Assembly (NCBI RefSeq): GCF_000378945.1
Contig: NZ_KB900539.1
Location: 737,241-801,240 of the forward strand
Direction: 5' to 3'
Length of the DNA stretch: 64,000 nt
Origin: Methyloversatilis universalis EHg5
GTDB taxonomy: Bacteria > Pseudomonadota > Gammaproteobacteria > Burkholderiales > Rhodocyclaceae
Shown: in pieces, positions 35,061-43,546 of the stretch
Layout: every line of letters begins with the position of its first letter
Numbering within the stretch: the stretch's first letter is position 1
Notes under the pieces: model-generated
The model's database searches: none
What the model was told of the DNA's origin: nothing
The model's input: only the letters and a program-made list of their open reading frames with translations
Position numbers and translations under genes: made by a program

Positions 35061-35780
35061 ATGAATACCAGAGCCGAGCTTTCCATCGAAGACCTCGCCC
35101 GCAGCGCCGATGCCGCCTCGGTCGGCAAGGACGTCCTGTTCAAGGATCTGGGCCTCAAGGTCGGTGACCGCATGGTGATCGAACCGCCGGCCAAGCTGGG
35201 GGAACAGCCGGGCGTGGTGAAGCTGATCGGCTGGGTAAATGACCTGAGCGTGCTGGTCACCATGCCGGACACCCGGGCCTGGGCCGGACCGCCGATCGAA
35301 GGCGACGAGATCGGTGTGCGCACCTTTTCCGGGCGTCACGCCTACGGTTTCAGCACCCTGGTGGGCAAGCGCTCGGTGCGTCCCTTCGAATACCTGCATC
35401 TCGAATTTCCGCGCCGCATTTCGATACGGCAGATCCGCAACGCCGAACGCATCTCCACCGCGATCAGCGCGCGGGTGACCGATGCCGACGAGCCGGTGCC
35501 TACCGTGGTGACCAATCTGAGTGCCACCGGTGCCGAGGTGCGCGTGTGGTCGCCGGCGCGCGAGGTCGGCGACAAGGTGTCGCTGGAACTGGTGCTGGAC
35601 ATCCACAAGGTGCGCACCCGCATCGTCGTGACCGGCGTCATCCGCAACCGCCACGGCGTCGTCGATAGCGGCGAATCGGCCTATGGCGTCGAGTTCGAAG
35701 ACCTCAACGCCCAGACCTCGGTATTCCTCAAGAGCTACGTCTACCAGAACCTGGTCGAACAGCCGCACCGGCGGCTGTAA
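35061..35780 (+). CDS. PilZ-domain protein, YcgR-like (c-di-GMP responsive)
   Basis: A 239-residue cytoplasmic protein. An N-terminal YcgR-type domain (residues 25-110: VGDRMVIEPP ... VKLIGWVNDLSVLVTMP) precedes a PilZ domain. The c-di-GMP motif is partly recognisable as RxxxR (RQIRNAER) followed by NLSATGAEVR, in place of the canonical DxSxxG. Proteins of this type slow flagellar rotation or control surface behaviour when c-di-GMP rises. No flagellar genes are in the window. It lies alone, converging on the PEP-CTERM gene. Confidence 0.8.
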   Translation: MNTRAELSIEDLARSADAASVGKDVLFKDLGLKVGDRMVIEPPAKLGEQPGVVKLIGWVNDLSVLVTMPDTRAWAGPPIEGDEIGVRTFSGRHAYGFSTLVGKRSVRPFEYLHLEFPRRISIRQIRNAERISTAISARVTDADEPVPTVVTNLSATGAEVRVWSPAREVGDKVSLELVLDIHKVRTRIVVTGVIRNRHGVVDSGESAYGVEFEDLNAQTSVFLKSYVYQNLVEQPHRRL

Positions 35781-35845
35781 GCGCCGCTGCGGTGCGTACG
35801 GTTCGCGGAGCCGGGCAGTCCCGGTCCGAGAACCTTACTGCTGCT

Positions 35846-37252
35846 TCAGACCCGGCGACGGGCGATGGCGCCGATCAGTGCCAGACCGGCACCCAGCATC
35901 GCCCACGACGCCGGTTCCGGCACCGGCGCGGTGTAGCCGGCCAGTTCGGTGGCCGACGCGCGGTAGGCGTGCAGCACGCCCGGAATCAGCGCGAAACCGT
36001 CGGTGCTGCCGGTGTAGGCGGTGCTCGTGCCGGCCAGCGTGCAGCCGGCGGTCGAGCCGAGCGGGCACTGGATGCGCTGCTGGGTGGCCGGGTTGTACAG
36101 CACGTCGAACTGCACCGCGCTGCCGTTCTGAGTCACCGAGTAGTCGTTGTCGTTGCCGGCCACGATGAGCCATGAGCCGTCGTCGAGCTGCGGTCCCACG
36201 GCCAGGCCTTCCCACTTCTCCGGCGAAATGCCGCCGGTTTCCGGCAGCGTGTTCGCCGCCAGATCGATGAAGGGCGTGCCGTTCTTGCTCACCGCGACGA
36301 AGCTGGCACCCGGGGCGTCCAGATCGATGCCGCTCACGTCGGTCGCGCCGGCGAGACTGATCATGTACACGTTCTTGTTGCCTGCCGCGCCGGCCAGCGT
36401 CGCTTCGGCGCCCAGACCGCGGTTGTTGCGCTCCAGCACCATGAACTCGTTGTCGTTCAGTGCGACCAGCGCCGAAATGCCGCGGCCCTGTGCTGCGGTG
36501 TCCATGCGGTAGGCGTACTGCGCGACCGCTTCGCCATTGCTGTTGTCGAACTTGACGATGCGGTTGTACACGCCGTTGGCGCCGCCTTCGTCCATCATCG
36601 AACTCTGCAGCATCGCGTAGGTGTAGCGGCCGTCCGGCGAAATGGCCAGGCCTTCGAAGCCGCGGTTGGTGCGACGGCCGCTTACGCCGTCGCCGTCGTA
36701 GTTGTACTGGCCGTTGGCCAGCACCGGGCGCAGCGCCTGCGGCGTGTTGTAGGTGCGCAGCAGTGCGCCGCTGCGGTCGAATTCGTACAGCGACGGACCG
36801 TATTCGTCCGACACCAGCAGCGTGCCGGTGCGCGGGTTGATGACGAAACCTTCCGGATCGAAGGCGGTGCCCAGATTGGCGGCCGAACCGCTCAGCGTGC
36901 CCGGGAACTGGCCGCCCATCACCGTGCCGCCGGCGCTGAACTTGACGGTCTGCACCACCTGGAAGTTGGAGATGGCGCCGCTGCTGCGGTCGACGTCCAG
37001 CGTGAAACGCTGCACCCGCACGTCGTAGGGCAGGGTGCCGCCGCCCGGGCCGCGGTCGGACAGACCCCACCACTCGTTGCGGTTCGGGTCGTAGTAGATG
37101 TCGGAAAACATGCCCAGACGGCCGTCGTTCACGCTGCTGCCGAACTGGTCGCCGGTGCTGCCCGGAATGGCGATGCCGTTGATGAAGGACACGGCGGATG
37201 CCGGCATGGCGGCGGCGGCGAGCAGGGCCGCGGCGAGCGACTTCAGTTTCAT
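35846..37252 (-). CDS. esterase-like/phytase-like PEP-CTERM protein
   Basis: A 468-residue exported protein: signal peptide ending MPASA, a domain of the phytase-like family (FSDIYYDPNRNEWWGLSDRGPGGG, GFEGLAISPDGRY, KWEGLAVGPQLDDGSWLIVAGNDND), and a C-terminal PEP-CTERM signal (VPEPASWAMLGAGLALIGAIARRR). It is predicted to be a secreted phosphoesterase or similar beta-propeller hydrolase; the substrate is unknown. Second PEP-CTERM protein in the window. Confidence 0.85.
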   Translation of the reverse strand: MKLKSLAAALLAAAAMPASAVSFINGIAIPGSTGDQFGSSVNDGRLGMFSDIYYDPNRNEWWGLSDRGPGGGTLPYDVRVQRFTLDVDRSSGAISNFQVVQTVKFSAGGTVMGGQFPGTLSGSAANLGTAFDPEGFVINPRTGTLLVSDEYGPSLYEFDRSGALLRTYNTPQALRPVLANGQYNYDGDGVSGRRTNRGFEGLAISPDGRYTYAMLQSSMMDEGGANGVYNRIVKFDNSNGEAVAQYAYRMDTAAQGRGISALVALNDNEFMVLERNNRGLGAEATLAGAAGNKNVYMISLAGATDVSGIDLDAPGASFVAVSKNGTPFIDLAANTLPETGGISPEKWEGLAVGPQLDDGSWLIVAGNDNDYSVTQNGSAVQFDVLYNPATQQRIQCPLGSTAGCTLAGTSTAYTGSTDGFALIPGVLHAYRASATELAGYTAPVPEPASWAMLGAGLALIGAIARRRV

Positions 37253-37424
37253 GGAGGACCTCCCTGTTGTTGTGTGGGTGTGCGCGATGGATGTGCGATC
37301 GGCAACCGCTCAGACTAGGGGGTGCATGTTTCAGTCTTGCGTCGCATCCGGTGCCTGCGCGAACCCTTGACCATTCCGGTGGTCACCCCCATGTGATCCG
37401 TTTGAACCCACGAGGCGCTTCCGT

Positions 37425-37763
37425 ATGAACACCGATCCGTCCTTCCGGCGCCTGCACGGCCGTCAGGTCCATCTCCAGCCCAAGGGCTTCTTCGGCAAGC
37501 TGTTCGCGCTGCTGGTCGGCGCCGGGCTGCTGGTGCTGGGGCTCATGTTTTCGGTGGTGATCGTCGCGGTGGCGGTGGTGGGCGGTCTGCTGTTCTGGGG
37601 CTTCATGTGGTGGAAGACGCGCGAACTGCGCCGCCGCATGCGCGAACAGATGGACAACCCGATGCAGTCACCCTTCGGCGACGTGCCCGCCAGCGGCGGC
37701 CGGGTGATCGAGGGCGAAGTGATCGAGGTGAGCGCGGAGGCGAGCACGGACAGGCGCCGCTGA
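37425..37763 (+). CDS. small inner-membrane protein of unknown function
   Basis: A 112-residue protein. A short basic N-terminus (GRQVHLQPKGFFGKL) is followed by one long hydrophobic stretch, possibly a hairpin (LFALLVGAGLLVLGLMFSVVIVAVAVVGGLLFWGFMWW), and then a charged cytoplasmic tail (KTRELRRRMREQ). No family is recognised. A strong hairpin follows the stop. Confidence 0.65.
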   Translation: MNTDPSFRRLHGRQVHLQPKGFFGKLFALLVGAGLLVLGLMFSVVIVAVAVVGGLLFWGFMWWKTRELRRRMREQMDNPMQSPFGDVPASGGRVIEGEVIEVSAEASTDRRR

Positions 37764-37768
37764 TGCCG

Positions 37769-37793
37769 CACGACCCGGATTGTCCGGGTCGTG
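37769..37793 (+). terminator. hairpin terminator-like structure
   Basis: An 11-bp perfect stem CACGACCCGGA/TCCGGGTCGTG closes on a TTG loop, directly after the small membrane-protein gene. No T tract is visible. Confidence 0.55.
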
Positions 37794-37822
37794 GCTGCCG
37801 GCCTTGTCCTGCATCAAGTTTT

Positions 37823-37842
37823 AAGATTCATCGAAGATGTAT
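37823..37842. promoter_or_regulatory. candidate NsrR binding site upstream of nnrS
   Basis: Two tandem half-sites AAGATTCAT and AAGATGTAT, 2 bp apart and followed by GTTTT, match the NsrR half-site consensus AAGATGYATTT. They lie 32-51 bp before the nnrS start, and a regulator with NsrR-type cysteines is encoded just downstream of nnrS. Confidence 0.55.
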
Positions 37843-37873
37843 GTTTTCGCCCATCCACTGAAGGAGCGCGAAC

Positions 37874-39109
37874 ATGGCCCTGCTGCTGTCCATCGATGAA
37901 CCGCCGAAGTCGTCCGCCCAGTCGCCGTCGGCCGAAGCCTTTCTCGAAATGGGGTTCCGGCCGGTCTATCTGGCCGGCGCGCTGTGGGCGCTGCTCGCGG
38001 TGGCGGTGTGGATATTCGCGCCGCAGCTGCCGGGCGGCACGCTGGGCGGGCTGGCCTGGCATGCGCACGAAATGCTGTGGGGCTTCGTCGCCACCATCGC
38101 GGTCGGTTTCCTGATGACCGCCGGCGGCGCATGGACCGGCATCAATCCATTGGCCGGCCGCGCGCTGGCGGTGCTCTGCCTGCTGTGGGTGCTGGCGCGG
38201 ATCGCCTTCCTGCTGCCGGGCGACGCCGCCTTTCTGGCTGGCGCACTGGCCGAGAGCGGCTTCTTCGCGCTGGCTGCCGCCGCGCTCGGGCGCTCGGTGC
38301 TGCTGTCGCGCAACACCCGCAATTACGCGGTGCCGCTCATGCTGCTCGGGCTGGGCCTGACCGACCTGCTGTTCCTGCTCGCCACCCGCGCCGGCGACTA
38401 CGGCGCGCTGATGCGGCATTTCAACGCCGGCCTGCTGGTGATGACGCTGCTCACGCTGCTGGTGGCGCGCCGGGTGATTCCCTTCTTTGCCATGCGCGCG
38501 GTGCCCGGCCTCACCGTGCCGGCCCATCTGCAGAGCGGCATGGCCCAGCTGATCGCCAGCGCGATCGCGGTGCTCTGCCTGTTCGCCGGCTGGGCGACCG
38601 CACTGGCCGCCGCGCTGACGGTGGCCGGCGGCATCGCGCTGCTGCAGTGGGCGAGCTGGAAGCCGTGGCGGGTGCTGCACAAACCGCTGCTGTGGATTCT
38701 GTACGTCGGCTACGCCGGGCTCGGCATCGGCCTGCTGCTGGCGGCCGCCCACGCAGCCGGTGCCGGCACCCCGGCCGCGCTGCACGTGCATGTGATCGCG
38801 ATGGGCGGCTTTTCGGTGCTCATCATCGGCATGATCACCCGCACCGCGCTCGGCCACCTCGGCCGCCCGCTGGACACCGACCGCAGCATGGTGGCCGCTT
38901 ACGGGCTGGTGATCGCCGCCACCGTGCTGAGGCTGGCCGCGCTGCATCCGTCGCCGGCGTCGGTGCACCTGCTGCACGGCGCCGCCGGACTGTGGGCGCT
39001 GGCGTTCGCGCTCTATCTGTGGCGCTTCTTCCCGATGATGATCCGCCCGCGGCCGGACCGCGCCGGGCCGGCCGCACAGCCGGTGTCCATCACGCCGCGC
39101 CGGGGCTGA
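37874..39109 (+). CDS. nnrS: NnrS family haem-copper membrane protein
   Basis: A 411-residue protein with about 12 membrane spans. The NnrS landmarks are present: FLEMGFRPVYLAGALWA, GGLAWHAHEMLWGFVATIAVGFLMTAGGAWTG (conserved His residues), ARRVIPFF and HVHVIAMGGFSVLIIGMITRTALGHLGRPL. NnrS proteins protect cells from nitric oxide and nitrosative stress. The gene follows a candidate NsrR site. AAGGAGCGCG precedes the ATG. Confidence 0.93.
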   Translation: MALLLSIDEPPKSSAQSPSAEAFLEMGFRPVYLAGALWALLAVAVWIFAPQLPGGTLGGLAWHAHEMLWGFVATIAVGFLMTAGGAWTGINPLAGRALAVLCLLWVLARIAFLLPGDAAFLAGALAESGFFALAAAALGRSVLLSRNTRNYAVPLMLLGLGLTDLLFLLATRAGDYGALMRHFNAGLLVMTLLTLLVARRVIPFFAMRAVPGLTVPAHLQSGMAQLIASAIAVLCLFAGWATALAAALTVAGGIALLQWASWKPWRVLHKPLLWILYVGYAGLGIGLLLAAAHAAGAGTPAALHVHVIAMGGFSVLIIGMITRTALGHLGRPLDTDRSMVAAYGLVIAATVLRLAALHPSPASVHLLHGAAGLWALAFALYLWRFFPMMIRPRPDRAGPAAQPVSITPRRG

Positions 39110-39127
39110 CATGAATATGCCCGGCCA

Positions 39128-39164
39128 CGGTGCATCGACCTGCCGTGAGCAGGTCGATGCACCG
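39128..39164 (+). terminator. 16-bp perfect hairpin between nnrS and the Rrf2 gene
   Basis: CGGTGCATCGACCTGC (39128-39143) pairs completely with GCAGGTCGATGCACCG (39149-39164) around a CGTGA loop. There is no T tract. It could terminate or attenuate the nnrS message, or serve as a large operator 32 bp before the Rrf2 start. Confidence 0.6.
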
Positions 39165-39196
39165 GTGACTTTCACGACACGAACAGGACACTCGCC

Positions 39197-39637
39197 ATGC
39201 GCCTGACCACGATGACCGACTACGCACTGCGCCTGCTGATGCACGTCGGCCGGCATCCGGAGCGGCTGTGCACCATCGCCGAAATCGCGCAGGCCTACGG
39301 CATTTCGGAAGCTCACCTGATGAAGGTGACCCACCAGCTGGCATTGGCCGGCTGGCTGGAAACGGTACGCGGCAAGGGGGGCGGCATGCGGCTTGGCCAC
39401 GATCCGGCGCAGATCCGGCTGGGCGAAGTGGTGCGCAGCGTAGAGCCGGATTTCCGGCTGGTCGAATGTCTGGGCGAAGCGGCGGAGGGCGGTTGCACGC
39501 TGGATGGCCGCTGCCGGCTCACCGGCATTTTCGAAGGTGCGCTGGCCGACTTCCTGGCCCATCTCGACCGTCACACGCTGGCCGATCTGCTGCCGCCTGC
39601 ACCACGCGCGATCGAAGCGCTGCGGAGGGTATCGTGA
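39197..39637 (+). CDS. Rrf2-family Fe-S regulator, NsrR-like
   Basis: A 146-residue winged-helix protein starting MRLTTMTDYALRLLMHVG, the classical Rrf2/NsrR N-terminus, with recognition region ISEAHLMKVTHQLALAGWL. Cys91, Cys100 and Cys106 (VEC-x8-C-x5-CRLTGIF) form the cluster-binding set seen in NsrR. It is predicted to sense nitric oxide and repress nnrS through the site at 37823. The stop shares one base with the next start. Confidence 0.85.
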   Translation: MRLTTMTDYALRLLMHVGRHPERLCTIAEIAQAYGISEAHLMKVTHQLALAGWLETVRGKGGGMRLGHDPAQIRLGEVVRSVEPDFRLVECLGEAAEGGCTLDGRCRLTGIFEGALADFLAHLDRHTLADLLPPAPRAIEALRRVS

Positions 39638-39942
39638 TGCCCGACGTCGACACGCTGCGCGCTGCGCTGCACACGGTACCGGACCCGGAGCTGGCGGAAA
39701 GCATTGTCGACCTCGGCCTGGTCAAGCACATCGGCGTCGGCGACCGTCGGGTCGATGTGGTGCTGATCCCGACCAGCGCCACCTGTCCGATGGGCGATCT
39801 GCTGATCGAGGACGCCACCGCCGCGCTGCGTGTCGCCTGTCCGCCCGGCTGGGCGGTGGAGGTGACTTTCGACTGGGACACGCCCTGGCATCCGGGGCGC
39901 ATGAGTCCCGCACTCCAGTTACGCTTCGGCTGGAACATCTGA
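39637..39942 (+). CDS. MIP18/DUF59-family Fe-S assembly-type protein
   Basis: A 101-residue protein with the DUF59 core: VPDPELAESIVDLGLVKHI near the N-terminus and the conserved Cys in TSATCPMGDLLIEDA. Such proteins (SufT/PaaD-like) help insert Fe-S clusters. Its ATG overlaps the stop of the Rrf2 gene, so they are co-translated, consistent with repair or loading of the Fe-S regulator or of other clusters damaged by nitric oxide. Confidence 0.85.
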   Translation: MPDVDTLRAALHTVPDPELAESIVDLGLVKHIGVGDRRVDVVLIPTSATCPMGDLLIEDATAALRVACPPGWAVEVTFDWDTPWHPGRMSPALQLRFGWNI

Positions 39943-39955
39943 CGGAGAACCCGAC

Positions 39956-40360
39956 ATGCAGATTGCCTCGTTCGACGACCTGATCGCTGCTGCCCGGCAG
40001 CAGCCCGAGCCGCAGCGCCTGCTGCTGGTATTCACCCGCGCCGAACTGCCGGACGGCGCCAGTGCCGCCGAGCGTGCCGGCTTCGCGTCCGGGCGGGGCG
40101 GCGCCCTGGTGCCGCACTGCTGCGTGGACAAGTCGCCGCACGAGCTGCAGGACTTTGCCGCGCTGGCCGAGGAAGCGCGCGCGTTTGCACCGGACTGGGC
40201 CATTACCTTCGTCGCCGCACTGTCCGGCAGTGGCGGTCAGCCGCCGGCCGAGGCCGATATCGGCCGCGCGCTCGACCGCATGGTCGAGGCAATCAAGGCC
40301 GGGCGGCTGGACGGACTGATGCCGGTGGACCGCCGCGGCCGGGCGGTACGGCTGGCATGA
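39956..40360 (+). CDS. small conserved protein of unknown function in the nnrS cluster
   Basis: A 134-residue soluble protein (MQIASFDDLIAAARQQPEPQRLLLVFTRAEL ... VPHCCVDKSPHEL ... RLDGLMPVDRRGRAVRLA). Similar small proteins are sometimes labelled ribonucleotide reductase subunit in databases, but nothing here resembles that enzyme, so I leave it unnamed. A conserved-looking CCVDKSP motif might bind metal. It overlaps the following membrane-protein gene by 4 bp. Confidence 0.7.
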   Translation: MQIASFDDLIAAARQQPEPQRLLLVFTRAELPDGASAAERAGFASGRGGALVPHCCVDKSPHELQDFAALAEEARAFAPDWAITFVAALSGSGGQPPAEADIGRALDRMVEAIKAGRLDGLMPVDRRGRAVRLA

Positions 40361-41436
40361 GTGTCACGCGGCCGCCGATGTGGAATCGGGCGGTCGCGGC
40401 CTGCGCGCTGCTGGCGGTGGTGGCGCTGCTGTCCGGCCTGAGCGGCGGTCTTGCGCGGCTCGGGCTGCCGGTACCGGTGATGCCGGCGCCGGTCCATGGT
40501 GCGCTGATGGTGTGCGGCTTTTTCGGCACGCTGATTGCACTCGAACGCGCAGTCGCGCTCGGTCGTCTTGCCGGCCTGGGTGCGCCGCTGCTGGCCGGCA
40601 TCGGTGGCCTGCTGGCGTGGAGCCCATCGCTGCTGCCGCTGGCCCAGGCCTGCTGGGCGCTTGCCGCGGCCGGTCTGGTCGCGCTCTACGTTCATGCGGG
40701 CATGAGCCGTGCGTGGTCGATGCACCTGATGGTGGAACTGTGCGGCGCCGCCTGCTGGCTGGGCGGTGCGCTGCTGTGGGCCCTGGGCGGCGACCTCGCC
40801 GCCGCGACCCGTGGCTGGGTCGCCTTCCTGGTGCTCACCATTGCCGGTGAGCGGCGTGAACTGACCCAGCTGGTACGGCTGCCGGCGCTGGCGCGCAGCC
40901 TGTTCATCGCCGCAGTCGCGCTGCTGATCGCCGGTGCGGTCGATCCCGCTTCGCTGGCGTTGTGGCCGGGTTGTGCGCTGCTCGCGCTCTGGCTGCTGCG
41001 CTGGGACATCGCGCCGCGCGCCTGGCGCGCGCCCGGCTGGCCCGGCCACACCGCGCACTGTCTCACCGTCGGCTATCTGTGGCTGCTGGCTGGCGCGCTG
41101 CTCGGTCTGTACGGTGAATTCCATCCGGGGCCGCTGGCCGCCACCGGGCTGCATGCGGTGCTGCTGGGCTTCGTATTCGCCATGGTGTTCGGCCACGCCC
41201 CCATCGTGCTGCCGGCGCTGCTGCGCCTGCGGCCGCGTTACGACGCGCGTGCGCGCTGGCCGCTGTGGCTGCTTTCCGCCAGTCTCGCGCTGCGCATTGC
41301 CGCGGTCGGCAGCGGCCGGCATGATGCGCTGATGCTGGCTGGCCTGCTGCACGCGCTGTCCATTCTGTTTTTTGCCGTGCTCATGGTGCGCGCGCTGCGC
41401 GTGGCCGGGACCGATGTGAAGGAAAACGCCCGATGA
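40357..41436 (+). CDS. polytopic membrane protein, probably NnrS-related
   Basis: A 359-residue protein with about ten membrane spans. Histidine-bearing helices (PVMPAPVHGALMVCGFFGTLIALERAVAL, YVHAGMSRAWSMHLMVELCGA, ATGLHAVLLGFVFAMVFGHAPIVLPALL) recall haem-copper/NnrS-like folds. It is coupled to genes on both sides by 4-bp overlaps. A role with nnrS in nitric oxide handling is inferred from context only. Confidence 0.65.
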   Translation: MSVTRPPMWNRAVAACALLAVVALLSGLSGGLARLGLPVPVMPAPVHGALMVCGFFGTLIALERAVALGRLAGLGAPLLAGIGGLLAWSPSLLPLAQACWALAAAGLVALYVHAGMSRAWSMHLMVELCGAACWLGGALLWALGGDLAAATRGWVAFLVLTIAGERRELTQLVRLPALARSLFIAAVALLIAGAVDPASLALWPGCALLALWLLRWDIAPRAWRAPGWPGHTAHCLTVGYLWLLAGALLGLYGEFHPGPLAATGLHAVLLGFVFAMVFGHAPIVLPALLRLRPRYDARARWPLWLLSASLALRIAAVGSGRHDALMLAGLLHALSILFFAVLMVRALRVAGTDVKENAR

Positions 41437-42089
41437 ACACTCCGGACAATCTGGCCGCCTGGCGCCGCGCCGAGCGCCAGCGTCTGCTGGCCGAGCGCGA
41501 GGCGGTCGAGCCGGCGCAGCGCATGGCGCGCAATGTCGAAATCACCGGCTATCTTGAAGCGGGTTTTCCGCTGCTGGCCCACATGACCATCGGCTTCTGC
41601 TGGCCCTTCCGCGGCGAGTTCGACGGCCGCCATCTGCTGCGCTCGCTGCGCACCCAGGGCGCGCGCGGCGCACTGCCCGAGGTGGTCGAACGCAATGCAC
41701 CGCTGGTGTTCCGCGAATGGTGGCCGGGCGTGGCCACCACGCCCGGCGTATTCGACCTGCCGGTGCCGGACGACACCAATGTCGTGCAGCCGCACGCGCT
41801 GCTGGTACCGCCGGTCGGCTTCGACGCGCGCGGCTATCGCCTCGGTTACGGCGGCGGCTTCTTTGACCGCACGCTGGCCGCGTGCGCGGTGCAGCCGCTG
41901 AAGATAGGCGTGGCGTTCGAACTGTCGCGCATGCCGACCATCCATCCGCAGCCGCATGACATACCGATGGATTTCATCGTGACCGAAGCCGGCATCTTCG
42001 AAGTGTCGGCAGACGGTCTGCACGAAATCGATGTCGACACCTGTGCCCAGCGCGCCCACGCGCTGGTGGCCAGCCGCATCCTGCGGTGA
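41433..42089 (+). CDS. 5-formyltetrahydrofolate cyclo-ligase family protein
   Basis: A 218-residue enzyme with the family motif LVPPVGFDARGYRLGYGGGFFDRTLA, the nucleotide/folate-binding loop. It converts 5-formyl-THF to 5,10-methenyl-THF using ATP. N-terminal basic region RRAERQRLLAEREAVEPAQR. It overlaps the upstream membrane-protein gene by 4 bp. In a C1-using organism this activity links to the folate C1 pool, but the enzyme is also general housekeeping. Confidence 0.87.
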   Translation: MNTPDNLAAWRRAERQRLLAEREAVEPAQRMARNVEITGYLEAGFPLLAHMTIGFCWPFRGEFDGRHLLRSLRTQGARGALPEVVERNAPLVFREWWPGVATTPGVFDLPVPDDTNVVQPHALLVPPVGFDARGYRLGYGGGFFDRTLAACAVQPLKIGVAFELSRMPTIHPQPHDIPMDFIVTEAGIFEVSADGLHEIDVDTCAQRAHALVASRILR

Positions 42090-42109
42090 ACCTGAAAGAA
42101 CGTTGCCCG

Positions 42110-43546
42110 ATGAACACCTCCACTGCCTTCCGCTCAGGTCTGGCCGCGCTGCTCGCCACGCTGGAACAGGGTCTGGTCGAGCGCCGCAACGTGGTGCGCC
42201 TGACCCTGCTGGCCGCGCTGGCCGGCGAGCACACGCTGCTGATCGGCCCGCCGGGTACTGCCAAGAGCGAACTGGCGCGCCGGCTGCACCGCGCCTTCCG
42301 CGACGCCCGCTATTTCGAGCGTCTGCTCACCCGCTTTTCGGTGCCGGAAGAGCTGTTCGGCCCGCTGTCCATCCGCGCGCTGGAGCAGGACCGCTACGAA
42401 CGTCATACCGACGGCTTCCTGCCGGACGCCACGATTGCTTTCATCGACGAGGTGTTCAAGGCCAACAGCGCCATCCTGAATGCGCTGCTCACGCTGCTGA
42501 ACGAGCGCGAGTTCGACAATGGCGCCGGCCGCCAGCTGTGCCCGCTGGTCAGCGTGATCGGCGCCACCAACGAGGTGCCGGACGACGAGGTGGGCGAAGC
42601 CTTCTTCGACCGCTTCCTGCTGCGCATTCCGGTCAGCGCGGTGAGCGGAGACGGCTTTGCCGCGCTGCTGGCGGCCGGCTGCGCCGACGAATGGACGCCG
42701 CCGGCTGACGCGCTGCTGCTGGGCGACGAGGATCTGGGCGCGGTGTCGAATGCCGCGCAGGCGGTGCGGCTGCCGGCGCGGGTGGTCGGCCTGCTGGGCG
42801 AACTGCGTGCGCACCTGGCGGACGAGGGCGCCTATGTGTCGGACCGGCGCTGGGTCAAGACCGCCTGGCTGCTGCGGGTGGCGGCCGCGGCCGAGGGCCG
42901 CGACCAGGTCGGTCCGTGGGACCTGCTGCTGCTGCCGGCCTGCGTGGCGCCGGACGCCGAGCGGCAGGCCGCGGTGGCCGACTGGCTGCTGGCGCGGCTG
43001 GGCGTGCGCGCAGGCTTCGCGCCGGAGCGCCTGTCGTGTGTGGTGCAGGCCTTCCAGGCCCAGCTCGAAACCGAACAGAACGCGAGCGATCTCGACTACG
43101 ACGAATCCGGCCGGCTGCGTTTCAGCGCGCCGGAGGCCATGACCGAGAAAGCTGAAGAACTGGCCGGCGTGATCGGCGACGCCAAGGGCGGTGCCGGTGC
43201 GCTGCGCATGAACTACAGCCGGCGTCGCCGCTACGGCCCGGCCCACATCGCGGCGCGCACCGCACAGATCGACGATCTGCTCGCGCGCATCGCCGGCTAT
43301 GCCGAAGAGCTGGCCGCCGAGCGCGCCAGTCTTGCCGCGGCCCGCGCGCGCGCACTGTGGCTGGACGACGGGCTGCTGGCCGCGCTGGACGCGCGGCTTG
43401 CCGATACCGCGGCGGTGATCGCCGGGCTGGCCGATCGCGCCCGCGACGCCCGGCGCGGCTTCGAGAACCTGCCGCGTTTGTCGGCCGAAGAGGCCGCCCG
43501 TTTCAGCGACCTGCCGGAGCCGGTCGAGCACGAGCCGCTGGCGTGA
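42110..43546 (+). CDS. MoxR-family AAA+ ATPase, RavA-like
   Basis: A 478-residue ATPase. Walker A is GPPGTAKS at residues 46-53, Walker B is TIAFIDEVFKANSAILNALLTLLNERE, and sensor-1 is SVIGATNEVP. A C-terminal region with coiled-coil character (LLARIAGYAEELAAERASLAAARARA) follows, as in RavA. It is predicted to act as a chaperone with the VWA protein encoded next, whose start overlaps its stop. GTG at 42086, overlapping the cyclo-ligase stop, is an alternative start. Confidence 0.9.
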   Translation: MNTSTAFRSGLAALLATLEQGLVERRNVVRLTLLAALAGEHTLLIGPPGTAKSELARRLHRAFRDARYFERLLTRFSVPEELFGPLSIRALEQDRYERHTDGFLPDATIAFIDEVFKANSAILNALLTLLNEREFDNGAGRQLCPLVSVIGATNEVPDDEVGEAFFDRFLLRIPVSAVSGDGFAALLAAGCADEWTPPADALLLGDEDLGAVSNAAQAVRLPARVVGLLGELRAHLADEGAYVSDRRWVKTAWLLRVAAAAEGRDQVGPWDLLLLPACVAPDAERQAAVADWLLARLGVRAGFAPERLSCVVQAFQAQLETEQNASDLDYDESGRLRFSAPEAMTEKAEELAGVIGDAKGGAGALRMNYSRRRRYGPAHIAARTAQIDDLLARIAGYAEELAAERASLAAARARALWLDDGLLAALDARLADTAAVIAGLADRARDARRGFENLPRLSAEEAARFSDLPEPVEHEPLA

